64,000 nt of DNA from RGIG5057 sp964371585 (GTDB lineage Bacteria; Bacillota; Clostridia; TANB77; CAG-465), in NCBI GenBank assembly GCA_964371585.1, contig CAYJMD010000002.1, positions 142,964 to 206,963 of the forward strand. The letters are read 5' to 3'. The position numbers were made by a program, and so were the translations under genes. Position 1 is the stretch's first letter; each line of letters starts with the position of its first letter. The notes beneath the pieces are model-generated. The model saw only the letters and a program-made list of their open reading frames with translations. It did not search any database and was not told where the DNA came from. Positions 18,318 through 27,351 of the stretch are shown here, piece after piece.

Positions 18318-18947
18318 CTATTTATTAATTTTATGAACATAACTAAGTGTTATTCCATCACCAACATTAACAAGTGTAGATTTTAACTCTTTATCAGAAT
18401 TTATTATATCTAAAAAGCCTCTTAATCTAGTAACTGCAGTTCTATTTCTATGTTCATTATAATCACTTAAAGTAAGGCCTCCAAATAATACATTATCTGC
18501 TATTATAACGCCTTTATCTTTAACTAAACGTTTAGCCTCAGTTAGAAATTTAATATACTGACCTTTAGCAGCATCAATAAATACAACATCATATTCATCA
18601 CTTAATGTAGGTAATATTTCTAGAGCGTCACCAAATTTAATATCTATGTACTTTTCTAGATTTAACTCTTTAATATTTTTGCTTGCTTCTTTAAATCTTT
18701 TATCATTTCTTTCTATTGTTGTTATATAACTTAACTTCTCATTATTTTCATCTACATTTAAATATTTAACAAAGTTACTTGCTGAATATCCAACGGCTGT
18801 CCCAATTTCAAGTATTTTACTAGGTTTAATGATACTAAGTAGTACTTCTAAAAACTTAAGTGAATCATCTTGAATTATTGGCACAAAATTTTCTCTTGCT
18901 TTAATTTTAATCTCATCTAATTTATTTTCATCTACATTTATTTTCAT
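18318..18947 (-). CDS. SAM-dependent O-methyltransferase, YrrM/TrmR-like
   Basis: A 209-residue protein of the catechol-O-methyltransferase-like family. SAM-binding motif I is ILEIGTAVGYSASNFVKYL near residue 40, an acidic motif TIERND follows near 75, and the metal-binding motif VFIDAAKGQY is near 124, with DNVLFGG near 150. In Bacillus subtilis YrrM (TrmR) methylates 5-hydroxyuridine at tRNA position 34; this protein could do the same, but related proteins act on small phenolics. It lies directly downstream of the aminoacyl-tRNA synthetase operon on the same strand (71 bp after aspS), which favours a tRNA role. Confidence 0.82.
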   Translation of the reverse strand: MKINVDENKLDEIKIKARENFVPIIQDDSLKFLEVLLSIIKPSKILEIGTAVGYSASNFVKYLNVDENNEKLSYITTIERNDKRFKEASKNIKELNLEKYIDIKFGDALEILPTLSDEYDVVFIDAAKGQYIKFLTEAKRLVKDKGVIIADNVLFGGLTLSDYNEHRNRTAVTRLRGFLDIINSDKELKSTLVNVGDGITLSYVHKINK

Positions 18948-19018
18948 TACTACTTTATCTCCTTTAATGTATAAATAGTAGCTAGCAGATATATTAACTA
19001 CTAGCTCTATTTAAACTA

Positions 19019-20773
19019 TTACTTTTCATCTTCAGTAAGTTTAATATGAATATCTTTAAGCTGATTTTCAAATACAAAGTTTGGTGCTCCCATAAGTAGA
19101 TCTCTAGCTTTAGAGTTTTTAGGGAATGCTATAACTTCACGTATATTATTTTCTTTACATAGTAGCATTACAAGTCTATCTATACCAGGAGCTGCTCCAG
19201 CATGTGGTGGCGCTCCATATCTAAATGCATTAAATAATGCTCCAAATCTTTTTTCAACTTCTTCTTTAGAATATCCAGCAATTTCAAAAGCTTTAACCAT
19301 TACATCTACTTCGTGATTTCTTACTGCTCCTGATGCTACTTCATATCCATTACATACCATATCATACTGATATGCAACAATATCTAGAGGATCTCTATTT
19401 AATAATGTATCTAACCCACCTTGTGGCATCGAAAATGGATTATGTGCAAAATCTATTTTACCTTCATCATCTTTTTCATAGAATGGAAAATCAACAACAA
19501 AACAGAATTTATATTCATTTTCATTTATTAGATTTAATCTTCTACCAAGTTCTATTCTTATATTACCAGCATCTTTAACACAAGTATTATAGTTTGAATC
19601 TGCTATGAAAAATACAGCTTTATTTACTTCTAAATTGTGATTTTTTATTAACATATTTTTAATATCTTCAGTAATAAATTTAGCTATTGATCCTACAACA
19701 TTACCTTCTTCATTTAATTTTATCCATGCTAAACCTTTCATTTCATAATTAGTTTTAGCAACTTCAATCATTTCATCAAAGAATTTACGAGTTAAATCTT
19801 TAGCTGAAATAACTATAGATTTTATTGTTTTATTTTTAAATACTTCAAAATCACTATTTTCAAATAGGTATGCAGTATCTTCAAGAATAAGTGGATTTCT
19901 TAAATCTGGTTTATCTGATCCATATATATCCATTGATTTTTTATATGGTATTCTTTCAAAAGGTGCTTTAGTTACAATATCATTAGTTAAACTAGTAAAT
20001 GTAGTAACAGCTATTTCTTCTAAAACATTTAGTACATCTTCTTGTGTAGCAAAAGCCATTTCAAAATCAAGTTGATAAAACTCACCTGGAGATCTATCTG
20101 CTCTTGGATCTTCATCTCTAAAACAAGGAGCTATTTGATAATATTTATCAAAACCAGAAATCATAAGTAGTTGTTTAAACTGTTGTGGTGCTTGAGGAAG
20201 AGCATAAAACTCTCCTTTATGAATTCTTGAAGGTATTAAGAAATCTCTTGCTCCTTCTGGAGATGATGATGTAAGGATTGGAGTTTGAACTTCTGTAAAT
20301 CCCATACTATCCATTTTATTTCTTAATGTTTTTAAGACTTCAGCTCTAAAAACTATTTTTTTATGAATAGATTCGTTTCTTAAATCTAAATATCTATATT
20401 CAAGCCTTAAATCTTCTCTTACTTCTTTACTTTTTTCTACTTCAAATGGAAGTACATTTTCAGCTTTATTAAGAAGTGATATTTCTTTTATATCTATTTC
20501 TATTTTACCTGTTTCCAACTTTGTATTTTCAGTAGGTTTAAGAGCAACTATACCTGTAACAGTAATAGTTGACTCTACAGTAAATGTAGCTATTTTATTT
20601 ATTAACTCTTCATTTGAAGTAGTTAATTGTGTTATTCCATAATGATCTCTTAAATCTATAAATGCACATCCACCTAGATTTCTAATTGTTTTAATAAATC
20701 CTGATAATCTTACTTCTTCACCAACATTACTTTCTCTAAGTTCATTACATTTATGTGTTCTATATATATTCAT
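19019..20773 (-). CDS. aspS: Aspartate--tRNA ligase
   Basis: A class II synthetase of 584 residues. The N-terminal OB fold binds the anticodon (SGFIKTIRNLGGCAFIDLRD near residue 25). The catalytic core carries motif 2, FRDEDPRADRSPGEFYQLD near 218, an inserted GAD domain around 290-400, and motif 3, PPHAGAAPGIDRLVML near 525. Length is standard for bacterial AspRS with a GAD domain. The motif 2 loop reads RSPGEFYQLD, which resembles alphaproteobacterial AspRS more than the RQPEFTQID form of Bacillus. GGAAG lies upstream of the ATG. It is the third gene of hisS-asnS-aspS. Confidence 0.96.
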   Translation of the reverse strand: MNIYRTHKCNELRESNVGEEVRLSGFIKTIRNLGGCAFIDLRDHYGITQLTTSNEELINKIATFTVESTITVTGIVALKPTENTKLETGKIEIDIKEISLLNKAENVLPFEVEKSKEVREDLRLEYRYLDLRNESIHKKIVFRAEVLKTLRNKMDSMGFTEVQTPILTSSSPEGARDFLIPSRIHKGEFYALPQAPQQFKQLLMISGFDKYYQIAPCFRDEDPRADRSPGEFYQLDFEMAFATQEDVLNVLEEIAVTTFTSLTNDIVTKAPFERIPYKKSMDIYGSDKPDLRNPLILEDTAYLFENSDFEVFKNKTIKSIVISAKDLTRKFFDEMIEVAKTNYEMKGLAWIKLNEEGNVVGSIAKFITEDIKNMLIKNHNLEVNKAVFFIADSNYNTCVKDAGNIRIELGRRLNLINENEYKFCFVVDFPFYEKDDEGKIDFAHNPFSMPQGGLDTLLNRDPLDIVAYQYDMVCNGYEVASGAVRNHEVDVMVKAFEIAGYSKEEVEKRFGALFNAFRYGAPPHAGAAPGIDRLVMLLCKENNIREVIAFPKNSKARDLLMGAPNFVFENQLKDIHIKLTEDEK

Positions 20774-20835
20774 ATTCTTCCTTTCATTATTTAAATGTAT
20801 TAAATTAATAATATGTTATAATAATTAATACTATA

Positions 20836-22203
20836 CTAATAATTTAAATTACCTGGAGTTCTAGGAAATGGTATTACATCTCTTATATTCCCCATACCTG
20901 TTACATACATAATAAGTCTTTCAAACCCAAGTCCAAAACCTGCATGTTTACATGTTCCATATTTTCTTAAATCTAAATACCATTCATATTCTTTAGGATC
21001 TAGTCCAAGTTCAACCATTCTACTTACTAAAACTTCATAATTTTCTTCTCTTTGACTACCACCTATTATCTCTCCTATACCTGGAACAAGAAGATCCATA
21101 GCTGAAACTGTTTTTTTATCTTCATCAAGTTTCATGTAGAAAGACTTAATTTCTTTTGGATAGTTAGTAACAAAAACTGGTTTTTTATAAATTTCTTCTG
21201 TTAAGAATCTTTCATGTTCTGTTTGAAGATCTGTTCCCCACTCAACTTTGTATTCAAATTTATCATTGTATTTTTTTAATATTTCGACTGCTTCTGTATA
21301 TGTAACTCTTCCAAAATCTGATGTTACAACATTAGTTAATTTTTCTATTAACCCTTTAGAAACAAAATTATTAAAGAATTCTATTTCATCTTTACATTTT
21401 TCCATAGTATTTTTAATAACTGTTTTAAGCATATCTTCAGCAACGTTCATATCATCTTGTAAGTCTGCAAATGCCATTTCTGGTTCTATCATCCAAAACT
21501 CAGCTGCATGTCTTGTTGTATTAGAATTTTCTGCTCTAAATGTAGGACCAAAAGTATATACATCTGAAGCTCCCATACATAAACATTCTGCAAGTAATTG
21601 TCCAGAAACTGTTAAATGAGCTTTTTTACCAAAGAAATCTTCGCTAGCATCTTTAGTAGTATCTTCTAAAGTTGTAACTCTAAACATTTCTCCTGCACCT
21701 TCACAATCACTTGAAGTTATGATTGGTGTATGTATGTTTAAGAAACCTTTATCATTAAAGAACTTATGAATTTCATAACTTAAAACACCTCTTACTTTAT
21801 TTACTGCCATAAAAGTATTAGTTCTACCTCTTAAATGAGCTATATCTCTTAAAAATTCCATAGAGTGTCTTTTGTTTTGAAGAGGAAAATCTGGAGTTGA
21901 TTTACCTTCAACTTGAACATTTGTTGCTACAATTTCAAAAGGTTGTTTTGCCTCTTTAGTTATAACAAGTTTACCCGTTACTCTTAAGCTACTACCTATA
22001 TTTAAAGATACAATATCTTTATAGTTACTTAAAGAGTCTTGATTTAAAACTATTTGAACACCTTTAAAGCTACTTCCATCATTTAATTCGATAAAAGCTA
22101 TAACTTTAGAATCTCTTAAGTTTTTAATCCATCCACACACTGTTACTTCTTTTTCATTTAACATTTCATATTTAGCATATATTTCTTTTATTTTTTCTTT
22201 CAT
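20836..22203 (-). CDS. asnS: Asparagine--tRNA ligase
   Basis: A 455-residue class II enzyme that charges tRNA-Asn. The OB fold opens with VTVCGWIKNLRDSKVIAFIE near residue 20. Motif 2 is FRAENSNTTRHAAEFWMIEPE near 218 (the AsnRS form, with RHAAEFWM), and motif 3 is KHAGFGLGFERLIMY near 425. A characteristic HSMEFLRDIAHLRGRTNTF segment precedes the core. AGGAGG precedes the ATG. The gene lies 37 bp after hisS and 62 bp before aspS. Direct charging of tRNA-Asn means the Asp-tRNA amidotransferase route is not obligatory for asparagine. Confidence 0.96.
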   Translation of the reverse strand: MKEKIKEIYAKYEMLNEKEVTVCGWIKNLRDSKVIAFIELNDGSSFKGVQIVLNQDSLSNYKDIVSLNIGSSLRVTGKLVITKEAKQPFEIVATNVQVEGKSTPDFPLQNKRHSMEFLRDIAHLRGRTNTFMAVNKVRGVLSYEIHKFFNDKGFLNIHTPIITSSDCEGAGEMFRVTTLEDTTKDASEDFFGKKAHLTVSGQLLAECLCMGASDVYTFGPTFRAENSNTTRHAAEFWMIEPEMAFADLQDDMNVAEDMLKTVIKNTMEKCKDEIEFFNNFVSKGLIEKLTNVVTSDFGRVTYTEAVEILKKYNDKFEYKVEWGTDLQTEHERFLTEEIYKKPVFVTNYPKEIKSFYMKLDEDKKTVSAMDLLVPGIGEIIGGSQREENYEVLVSRMVELGLDPKEYEWYLDLRKYGTCKHAGFGLGFERLIMYVTGMGNIRDVIPFPRTPGNLNY

Positions 22204-22240
22204 TTAGTTCCTCCTGTATACTTTAAATAATACTTAGTAT

Positions 22241-23503
22241 TTATTTTATTTTTTCTATAATGCTACTCATTTCAAGTTTGCATATTTCTTGATTAGATGT
22301 TTGCATATTTTTGATTGTACAATTCCCTGTAGTTAATGTTTCTTCATCTATAATACAAATATTTTTAGCATTTATTTTATTTGCATATTTAAACTGAGCA
22401 TTAAAACTTCTAGAAGAAATATCTGTATCAACTATATATCCAAGATTTCTCATATCAGTTATGATATTAAAAGCTTTCTTAAACATATCTTTAGAAGTTA
22501 CAATAAAGTATAAATCTACACTTTCTTCTATATTAATATCAGTTAATTCTTTAAGTAGTAATATTATTCTATCAATACCTAAAGCAAACCCGACTGCTGG
22601 AGTTTTAGCTCCACCTAAAGTTTCTATTAATGTATCATATCTTCCGCCGCCACCTACAGCTAGATTTAAATCTTTACTTGTGAATTCAAATACTGTTTTA
22701 TTATAATAATCAAGACCTCTAACAATAGTTTTATTAATTTCATAATTAATGTTTAGTGCTGTAAGTAATTCTTTAAGTGTTTCAAAATCATTATTACATT
22801 CTTCACATAAACAATCTGTAATAAGTGGTACATTTTTATTTACTGTTTTACAATACTCTTCTTTACAATCGATAATTCTCATAGGATTCTTTTCATAACG
22901 TACTTTACAATCATCACACATATTTGTAATTTCATCTTTTAAATAATCCTTTAATTTGTTTAAATATTCTTTCCTACATTCTTTACATCCAATAGAGTTT
23001 ATTTCTAAAGTTATTTTATCAAGTATATTTAACTCTTTAAATACTTCATAAGCAGTTAAAATAGCTTCAACATCTGCAGTAACATCATTACTACCAAATA
23101 TCTCTACTCCAAACTGGCTAAACTCTCTATATCTACCTTTTTGCATTTTTTCATATCTGTACATATTACCTACATACCACATTTTAAGTGGTGAAGGCAT
23201 TGAAGCATATCCATTTTCAATATACGCTCTAACTGCGCACGCAGTAAGTTCAGGTCTTAAAGTTATACTTCTATCACCTTTATCTAAAAATGTATACATT
23301 TCTTTATTTACAACGTCTGTTTCATCACCTATACTTCTTTTAAAAAGTTTAGTATCTTCAAAAACAGGAGTTCTTAGTTGTTTCATATTTCTAGTAGAAG
23401 TTACTTTTCTTATTTTATCTTCTACGTATTCTAATATTTTCATATCTTGTCCAAAAATATCTTTAGTTCCTTTTGGTCTTTCTAGTTTTGTTATATTTGC
23501 CAT
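22241..23503 (-). CDS. hisS: Histidine--tRNA ligase
   Basis: A 420-residue class II synthetase. RPKGTKDIFGQD opens the protein; motif 2 is MYRYEKMQKGRYREFSQFG near 112; the histidine-specific motifs RGLDYYNKTVFEF near 262 and GGRYDTLI follow, with motif 3 FALGIDRIILLL near 305. A Cys-rich insertion around residues 170-240 (CKECRKEYL, CDDCKVRYEKNP, CLCEECNNDF) is common in clostridial HisRS and probably structural. A promoter with consensus spacing lies upstream. AAGGTG precedes the ATG by about ten bases. It leads the hisS-asnS-aspS operon. I see no T-box leader; the 5' region is only about 60 nt. Confidence 0.97.
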   Translation of the reverse strand: MANITKLERPKGTKDIFGQDMKILEYVEDKIRKVTSTRNMKQLRTPVFEDTKLFKRSIGDETDVVNKEMYTFLDKGDRSITLRPELTACAVRAYIENGYASMPSPLKMWYVGNMYRYEKMQKGRYREFSQFGVEIFGSNDVTADVEAILTAYEVFKELNILDKITLEINSIGCKECRKEYLNKLKDYLKDEITNMCDDCKVRYEKNPMRIIDCKEEYCKTVNKNVPLITDCLCEECNNDFETLKELLTALNINYEINKTIVRGLDYYNKTVFEFTSKDLNLAVGGGGRYDTLIETLGGAKTPAVGFALGIDRIILLLKELTDINIEESVDLYFIVTSKDMFKKAFNIITDMRNLGYIVDTDISSRSFNAQFKYANKINAKNICIIDEETLTTGNCTIKNMQTSNQEICKLEMSSIIEKIK

Positions 23504-23539
23504 AATAAATATTCACCTTGCACTTTCTTTTTTAAGTAA

Positions 23540-23568
23540 ATTATATCATAAAACTATATATTAATCAA
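23540..23568 (-). promoter_or_regulatory. Sigma-A promoter of the hisS-asnS-aspS operon
   Basis: The minus strand has TTGATT, a 17-base spacer and TATAAT in the extended form TGATATAAT (plus-strand AATCAA at 23563-23568, ATTATA at 23540-23545). Confidence 0.8.
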
Positions 23569-23619
23569 TGTTTTAAAGGATTTATACCATTAATTATTAA
23601 ATTATTAAGTATACATAAT

Positions 23620-23648
23620 TTGACATGACAATTCATTTATGTTATTAT
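23620..23648 (+). promoter_or_regulatory. Sigma-A promoter of the LiaF-like gene
   Basis: Near-perfect TTGACA (23620-23625), 17-base spacer, TATTAT (23643-23648). It is divergent from the hisS promoter and about 35 bp upstream of the start codon. Confidence 0.85.
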
Positions 23649-23681
23649 GATAATATAGATAACTTAAGAAGGAGGATTTCT

Positions 23682-24341
23682 ATGAAAAAGATACAAAATT
23701 ATATTATAGGATTTGCTTTAATTGCAATAGGAACTTTACTTACTACAAATGCTTTAGGACTTACAACATTTAACTTATTCTTTGAAGGTTGGTGGACTTT
23801 ATTTATAATTGTACCTTGTTCAATTAATTTATTATTTGGAAAAGATAAAATAGGATCAATAATAGGAGTCTTAATTGGAATAATATTATTATTAAACGCA
23901 CGTGAAATATTAGAGTTTAGTCAAATACGTGAATTTATTATACCTGCAATTATTATAATTGTTGGACTTAGTTTTATATTTAAATCAAACAAAAATAACA
24001 ACTCTAATTCTACTGCAAATGACATTACTACAGTATTTGGTGAAGATAATATAAAATTAACAGAAGTAGACGATAAGAAAAAATCATATACTGCAATTTT
24101 CGGTGCAATGGATATTGATTTAACTAAAATACAATTAGAAAAAGATATAACTATAAATGTAACAACATTGTTTGGAGGAATTGATGTATTTGTTCCTAAA
24201 AACATAAATATTAAAACTAATTCTACTGCAATTTTTGGTGAAGTTTCAAATGCAACTTCTTCAAATGTAAATGAAAATACTAAAACTATAACTATAAACG
24301 CTGTTTGTATATTTGGCGGTATAGATATTGTAAATAAGTAA
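23682..24341 (+). CDS. LiaF-like membrane protein (cell-wall-active antibiotic response domain)
   Basis: A 219-residue protein with about four transmembrane segments in the first 110 residues (YIIGFALIAIGTLLTT, WWTLFIIVPCSINLLFG, IGVLIGIILLL, FIIPAIIIIVGLSFIF), then a beta-rich cytoplasmic C-terminal domain with three repeats of the type AIFGAMDIDL, TLFGGIDVFV and CIFGGIDIV. This is the pattern of the LiaF C-terminal/DUF2154 family, where LiaF modulates envelope-stress signalling. No LiaRS two-component system is adjacent, so the signalling role is inferred from the family only. The start is the ATG at 23682, preceded by GGAGG; earlier in-frame codons fall inside the promoter. Confidence 0.8.
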   Translation: MKKIQNYIIGFALIAIGTLLTTNALGLTTFNLFFEGWWTLFIIVPCSINLLFGKDKIGSIIGVLIGIILLLNAREILEFSQIREFIIPAIIIIVGLSFIFKSNKNNNSNSTANDITTVFGEDNIKLTEVDDKKKSYTAIFGAMDIDLTKIQLEKDITINVTTLFGGIDVFVPKNINIKTNSTAIFGEVSNATSSNVNENTKTITINAVCIFGGIDIVNK

Positions 24342-24370
24342 ATAAATAGTAATTTATAACAAATACACAA

Positions 24371-24406
24371 AAAACAAGTACCACATTATTTTATGGTACT
24401 TGTTTT
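24371..24406. terminator. Bidirectional terminator between convergent genes
   Basis: AAAACAAGTACCA at 24371-24383 pairs perfectly with TGGTACTTGTTTT at 24394-24406, with A and T tracts on the two sides. It serves the LiaF-like gene (plus) and the pseudouridine synthase gene (minus). Confidence 0.88.
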
Positions 24407-24415
24407 TTATAATAA

Positions 24416-25321
24416 TTAAAATTTATACATTTTTTCTTCTAACCTAACTACTTCTGAATTTAAATAACTCAATTTAAATTTAACTGGTAATTTAAATCTA
24501 TATTCTACAGCTGTTAAACATTGTTTTGACTTTTTAAATTTCTTATTCACCTCATTTATTCCATATTTACTATCACCAATAATTGGATGTAGCATATGTC
24601 TTAGATGTGCTCTGATTTGATGAGTTTTACCTGTATGAAGTACTACTTTTAATTTAGCATAATCTAACTTACTATTCTTTTCTAACACTTCATATTCAGT
24701 TATAATTTTTTCATATCCAGTTTTCTTTATACTAGATATATATGACATACCTTTTGACTTATCTGTAAATAAATATGCTTCTTCTATAGATTTATCATCT
24801 GTGAAATAACTATTATTTACATATGCAACATATATTTTATCTAAATACCTATTTTTAAAAGTATCTAACATTTCTTTGTAAGCTACATCATTTTTAGTAA
24901 ATATTACTAGTCCATCAGTATTTCTATCTAATCTATGACATATTCGAAGACTACAGTCATTTTCTTTTTTGATAATATCTTGCTTTACAATTTCATAAAA
25001 AGTAATTTCATTTATAGATTCTTCAGGAGCAGTTATTATACCTTTTGGTTTATATGCTATAAGTACATTTTCATCTTCATATACATATGTAATGTCTTTT
25101 GGTAATCCATACAATATATTATCTGTTATATACACTTCTATTTCGTCACCTGTAACTACATTAATATTTTCTTTATTAATTCTTTTTCCATTTAGTTTTA
25201 TATCTTTATTCCTAAACGCTTTACATAGTGATGAATATGATAAATTCTTAAATTCATTACAGATATATTTTCCTATATTACTATTTTCTTCTTTTTTTAA
25301 TTTTACAACTAATTTCTTCAT
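24416..25321 (-). CDS. RluA-family pseudouridine synthase
   Basis: A 301-residue enzyme that isomerises uridine to pseudouridine in rRNA or tRNA. An S4-like RNA-binding domain occupies about residues 12-75 (LSYSSLCKAFRNKDIKLNGK). The catalytic motif CHRLDRNTDGLVIF near 132 holds the active-site Asp, and KTHQIRAHLRHMLHPIIGDSKYG appears near 232. The target base cannot be assigned. The gene has no Shine-Dalgarno sequence, and its -10 box lies only seven bases before the ATG, so its mRNA may be leaderless. It is convergent with the LiaF-like gene. Confidence 0.93.
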   Translation of the reverse strand: MKKLVVKLKKEENSNIGKYICNEFKNLSYSSLCKAFRNKDIKLNGKRINKENINVVTGDEIEVYITDNILYGLPKDITYVYEDENVLIAYKPKGIITAPEESINEITFYEIVKQDIIKKENDCSLRICHRLDRNTDGLVIFTKNDVAYKEMLDTFKNRYLDKIYVAYVNNSYFTDDKSIEEAYLFTDKSKGMSYISSIKKTGYEKIITEYEVLEKNSKLDYAKLKVVLHTGKTHQIRAHLRHMLHPIIGDSKYGINEVNKKFKKSKQCLTAVEYRFKLPVKFKLSYLNSEVVRLEEKMYKF

Positions 25322-25328
25322 ACTACAA

Positions 25329-25358
25329 ATTATACAATAAATCTACTATAAAAAGCAA
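25329..25358 (-). promoter_or_regulatory. Promoter of the RluA-family gene, placed for a leaderless mRNA
   Basis: The minus strand has TTGCTT (plus-strand AAGCAA at 25353-25358), an 18-base spacer and TATAAT (25329-25334). The -10 box ends seven bases before the ATG at 25321, so transcription should start at about the first base of the start codon. Confidence 0.6.
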
Positions 25359-25421
25359 GTATATTTACTTATCTTGCATAGTTTAATCCTATACTTACTA
25401 TACTATTACTAGGTGATTATT

Positions 25422-25886
25422 TTGAAAAAATTAATAACGTTTATTATTATCATGGCTATCCCATTTTTAGCTGCTTTTATAGGGAGTAGTTTTACAGACA
25501 GTGGTGCTGTATATTCTGAGCTAATGAAACCTAGTTTTTCTCCACCATCAATAGTCTTCCCAATTGTTTGGAGCATTCTATATTTACTAATGGGAATTTC
25601 TTCATATATCATATTTACAAGTGATGCTTCAGATGAACAAAAAGCATCAGCTATTAAAGTATATATAGTTCAGTTAATAGTTAATGCAATATGGCCTATC
25701 ATATTTTTCTCTTATGAAATGTACTTGCTAGCATACATTATAATCTTACTTTTAATACTTCTTGTTAGTATAATGATTTATAGATTTTTTAACATAAATA
25801 AAATAGCTGGTTTATTACAATTACCTTACCTGCTTTGGATCTGTTTTGCAAGTATTTTAAACCTTTCCATATTTCTTTTAAATTAA
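25422..25886 (+). CDS. tspO: TspO/MBR family membrane protein
   Basis: TspO proteins are five-helix membrane proteins that bind porphyrins and related ligands; their physiological role in bacteria varies. The 154-residue protein has five hydrophobic segments and the family motifs KPSFSPPSIVFPIVWSILYLLMGIS near residues 34-58 and VNAIWPIIFF near 88, followed by LPYLLWICFASILNLSIF at the end. I choose the TTG at 25422 because AGGTGAT lies just upstream; the in-frame GTG at 25413 is part of that ribosome site. A terminator follows. It is divergent from the pseudouridine synthase gene. Confidence 0.9.
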   Translation: MKKLITFIIIMAIPFLAAFIGSSFTDSGAVYSELMKPSFSPPSIVFPIVWSILYLLMGISSYIIFTSDASDEQKASAIKVYIVQLIVNAIWPIIFFSYEMYLLAYIIILLLILLVSIMIYRFFNINKIAGLLQLPYLLWICFASILNLSIFLLN

Positions 25887-25917
25887 GTATTTACAGTATA
25901 TATCGTTTAACATAATC

Positions 25918-25953
25918 AAACCTTAGATAATATTATTTATTATTCTAAGGTTT
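25918..25953 (+). terminator. Intrinsic terminator of tspO
   Basis: AAACCTTAGA at 25918-25927 pairs with TCTAAGGTTT at 25944-25953, followed by further T residues on the plus strand, about 30 bp past the stop. Confidence 0.82.
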
Positions 25954-25966
25954 TTAGTTATTATAA

Positions 25967-25995
25967 TTGACTTTTTTATTAATTTCATATATAAT
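25967..25995 (+). promoter_or_regulatory. Sigma-A promoter of the glycosyltransferase gene
   Basis: TTGACT (25967-25972), a 17-base spacer and a perfect TATAAT (25990-25995). Transcription would start about 45 nt before the ATG. Confidence 0.85.
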
Positions 25996-26046
25996 ATCTA
26001 ATATATATGAATTGTTACATAAACTGACAATTACAGGAGGAAACAA

Positions 26047-27339
26047 ATGAAAATTGGTATTTTTACTGATGCATACCATCCAGATATAAACGGAGTTGTT
26101 ACTTCGATTAAAATATTAGAAAAAGAAATGATTAAAAGAGGTCATGAAGTTTTTGTATTTAGTTCTACAAAACATGAACCTACAGAAAATGAAAATCTAT
26201 ATATGGTTAAAAGTATGCCACTATTTCTAGCAAAAAAGTTTGACTATAGATTGGCTGCTTTTTATTCTAGAGATATAGCTAAAAAAATAAAAGACTTAGA
26301 TTTAGATATAATACATACCCAAACAGAATTCGGTGTTGGACTTTTTGGTAAAATAATATCAAGAAAATATGACTTACCTTTTCTTCATACATATCATACT
26401 AAATGGGAAGAATATATGCATTACATAGTTAAAATCAAAGGTTCTAGAAATATATACCCTAAACGTTTTGCTAGAAATTTTTCAAGAAGTTTTGCAAGAA
26501 AAGCGCAGTGTATTATTGCTCCTTCAAAAGAAATTGAAAAATATTTAAAATATAAATGTAAAGTTAAAAACAAACCAATATTCATAGTACCAACAGGGAT
26601 AGATATAAAACCTTTTGAATCTAGTAACTTTACTAAAGAATCTAAAGAAGCTTTAAAAGAAAGTATTGGTGTAAAAAAAGATGAAAAAGTAATACTATTT
26701 CTTGGAAGAATTGGGCATGAAAAAAACATCTCATTACTTTTAAACAAAATGCCTGAAATACTAAGTAAATCTGAAAACACTAAATTTGTACTTGTTGGAG
26801 ATGGTCCAGCAAAAGATGAATTAATTGAACTTACTTCTACTCTTGGACTAAATGATAAAGTTATATTCACAGGTAAAGTTCCTTTAGAAGAAGTTGCTAG
26901 CTACTATTCAATAGCAGATGTATTTGTTAATGCATCTATATCTGAGACACAGGGACTTACATATGTTGAAGCAATGGCTGCATCAATTCCAGTTGTAGCT
27001 AAGTATGCTCCTAACCTAGCTGAGTTTATAAAGCATGGTAAAAATGGTATGTTACTTAAAAATGATAAAGATTTTACTAAAACAATCATTTCTGTACTTA
27101 CAAATGAAAAACTAAGAAAACATTTAATTGCTGGTGGAATTAAAACAGCAAAAGAAAACTCTTCAGAAATATTTGCTGATAAATTAACTGAAGTATATAT
27201 GCATGTTATAGAAAACTATAAACTAAAAAAATCAACTCTTGAAAAAAGAGAATTTACAAAATTAATAGAAAAAAATATATTCAATCTAAGAAAAAGATTG
27301 AGTCAAATTACTAAAATAGCTAAAATAAAGAAAGATTAA
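26047..27339 (+). CDS. Glycosyltransferase family 4 (diacylglycerol glucosyltransferase-like)
   Basis: A 430-residue GT-B enzyme with the typical opening MKIGIFTDAYHPDINGVVTS, acceptor-side motifs HTQTEFGVGLFG and LHTYHTKWEEYMHY near residues 97-125, the hinge VPTGIDIKPF near 187, and the donor-binding VLVGDGPAKDELIEL plus SISETQGLTYVEAMAASIPVV near 295 (E-x7-E motif). Close relatives transfer glucose to diacylglycerol to make membrane glycolipids or lipoteichoic-acid anchors, and some mannosylate inositol lipids, so the substrate is inferred. The C-terminal 40 residues are very basic, fitting membrane contact. AGGAGG precedes the ATG. A membrane protein gene follows after 12 bp. Confidence 0.87.
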   Translation: MKIGIFTDAYHPDINGVVTSIKILEKEMIKRGHEVFVFSSTKHEPTENENLYMVKSMPLFLAKKFDYRLAAFYSRDIAKKIKDLDLDIIHTQTEFGVGLFGKIISRKYDLPFLHTYHTKWEEYMHYIVKIKGSRNIYPKRFARNFSRSFARKAQCIIAPSKEIEKYLKYKCKVKNKPIFIVPTGIDIKPFESSNFTKESKEALKESIGVKKDEKVILFLGRIGHEKNISLLLNKMPEILSKSENTKFVLVGDGPAKDELIELTSTLGLNDKVIFTGKVPLEEVASYYSIADVFVNASISETQGLTYVEAMAASIPVVAKYAPNLAEFIKHGKNGMLLKNDKDFTKTIISVLTNEKLRKHLIAGGIKTAKENSSEIFADKLTEVYMHVIENYKLKKSTLEKREFTKLIEKNIFNLRKRLSQITKIAKIKKD

Positions 27340-27351
27340 AGGTGATCGCAT

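Noticed and set aside
23504..23681. Possible T-box riboswitch before the hisS-asnS-aspS operon
   Set aside because: The promoter lies within about 60 nt of the hisS start, leaving no room for a T-box, and I see no T-box consensus or leader terminator.
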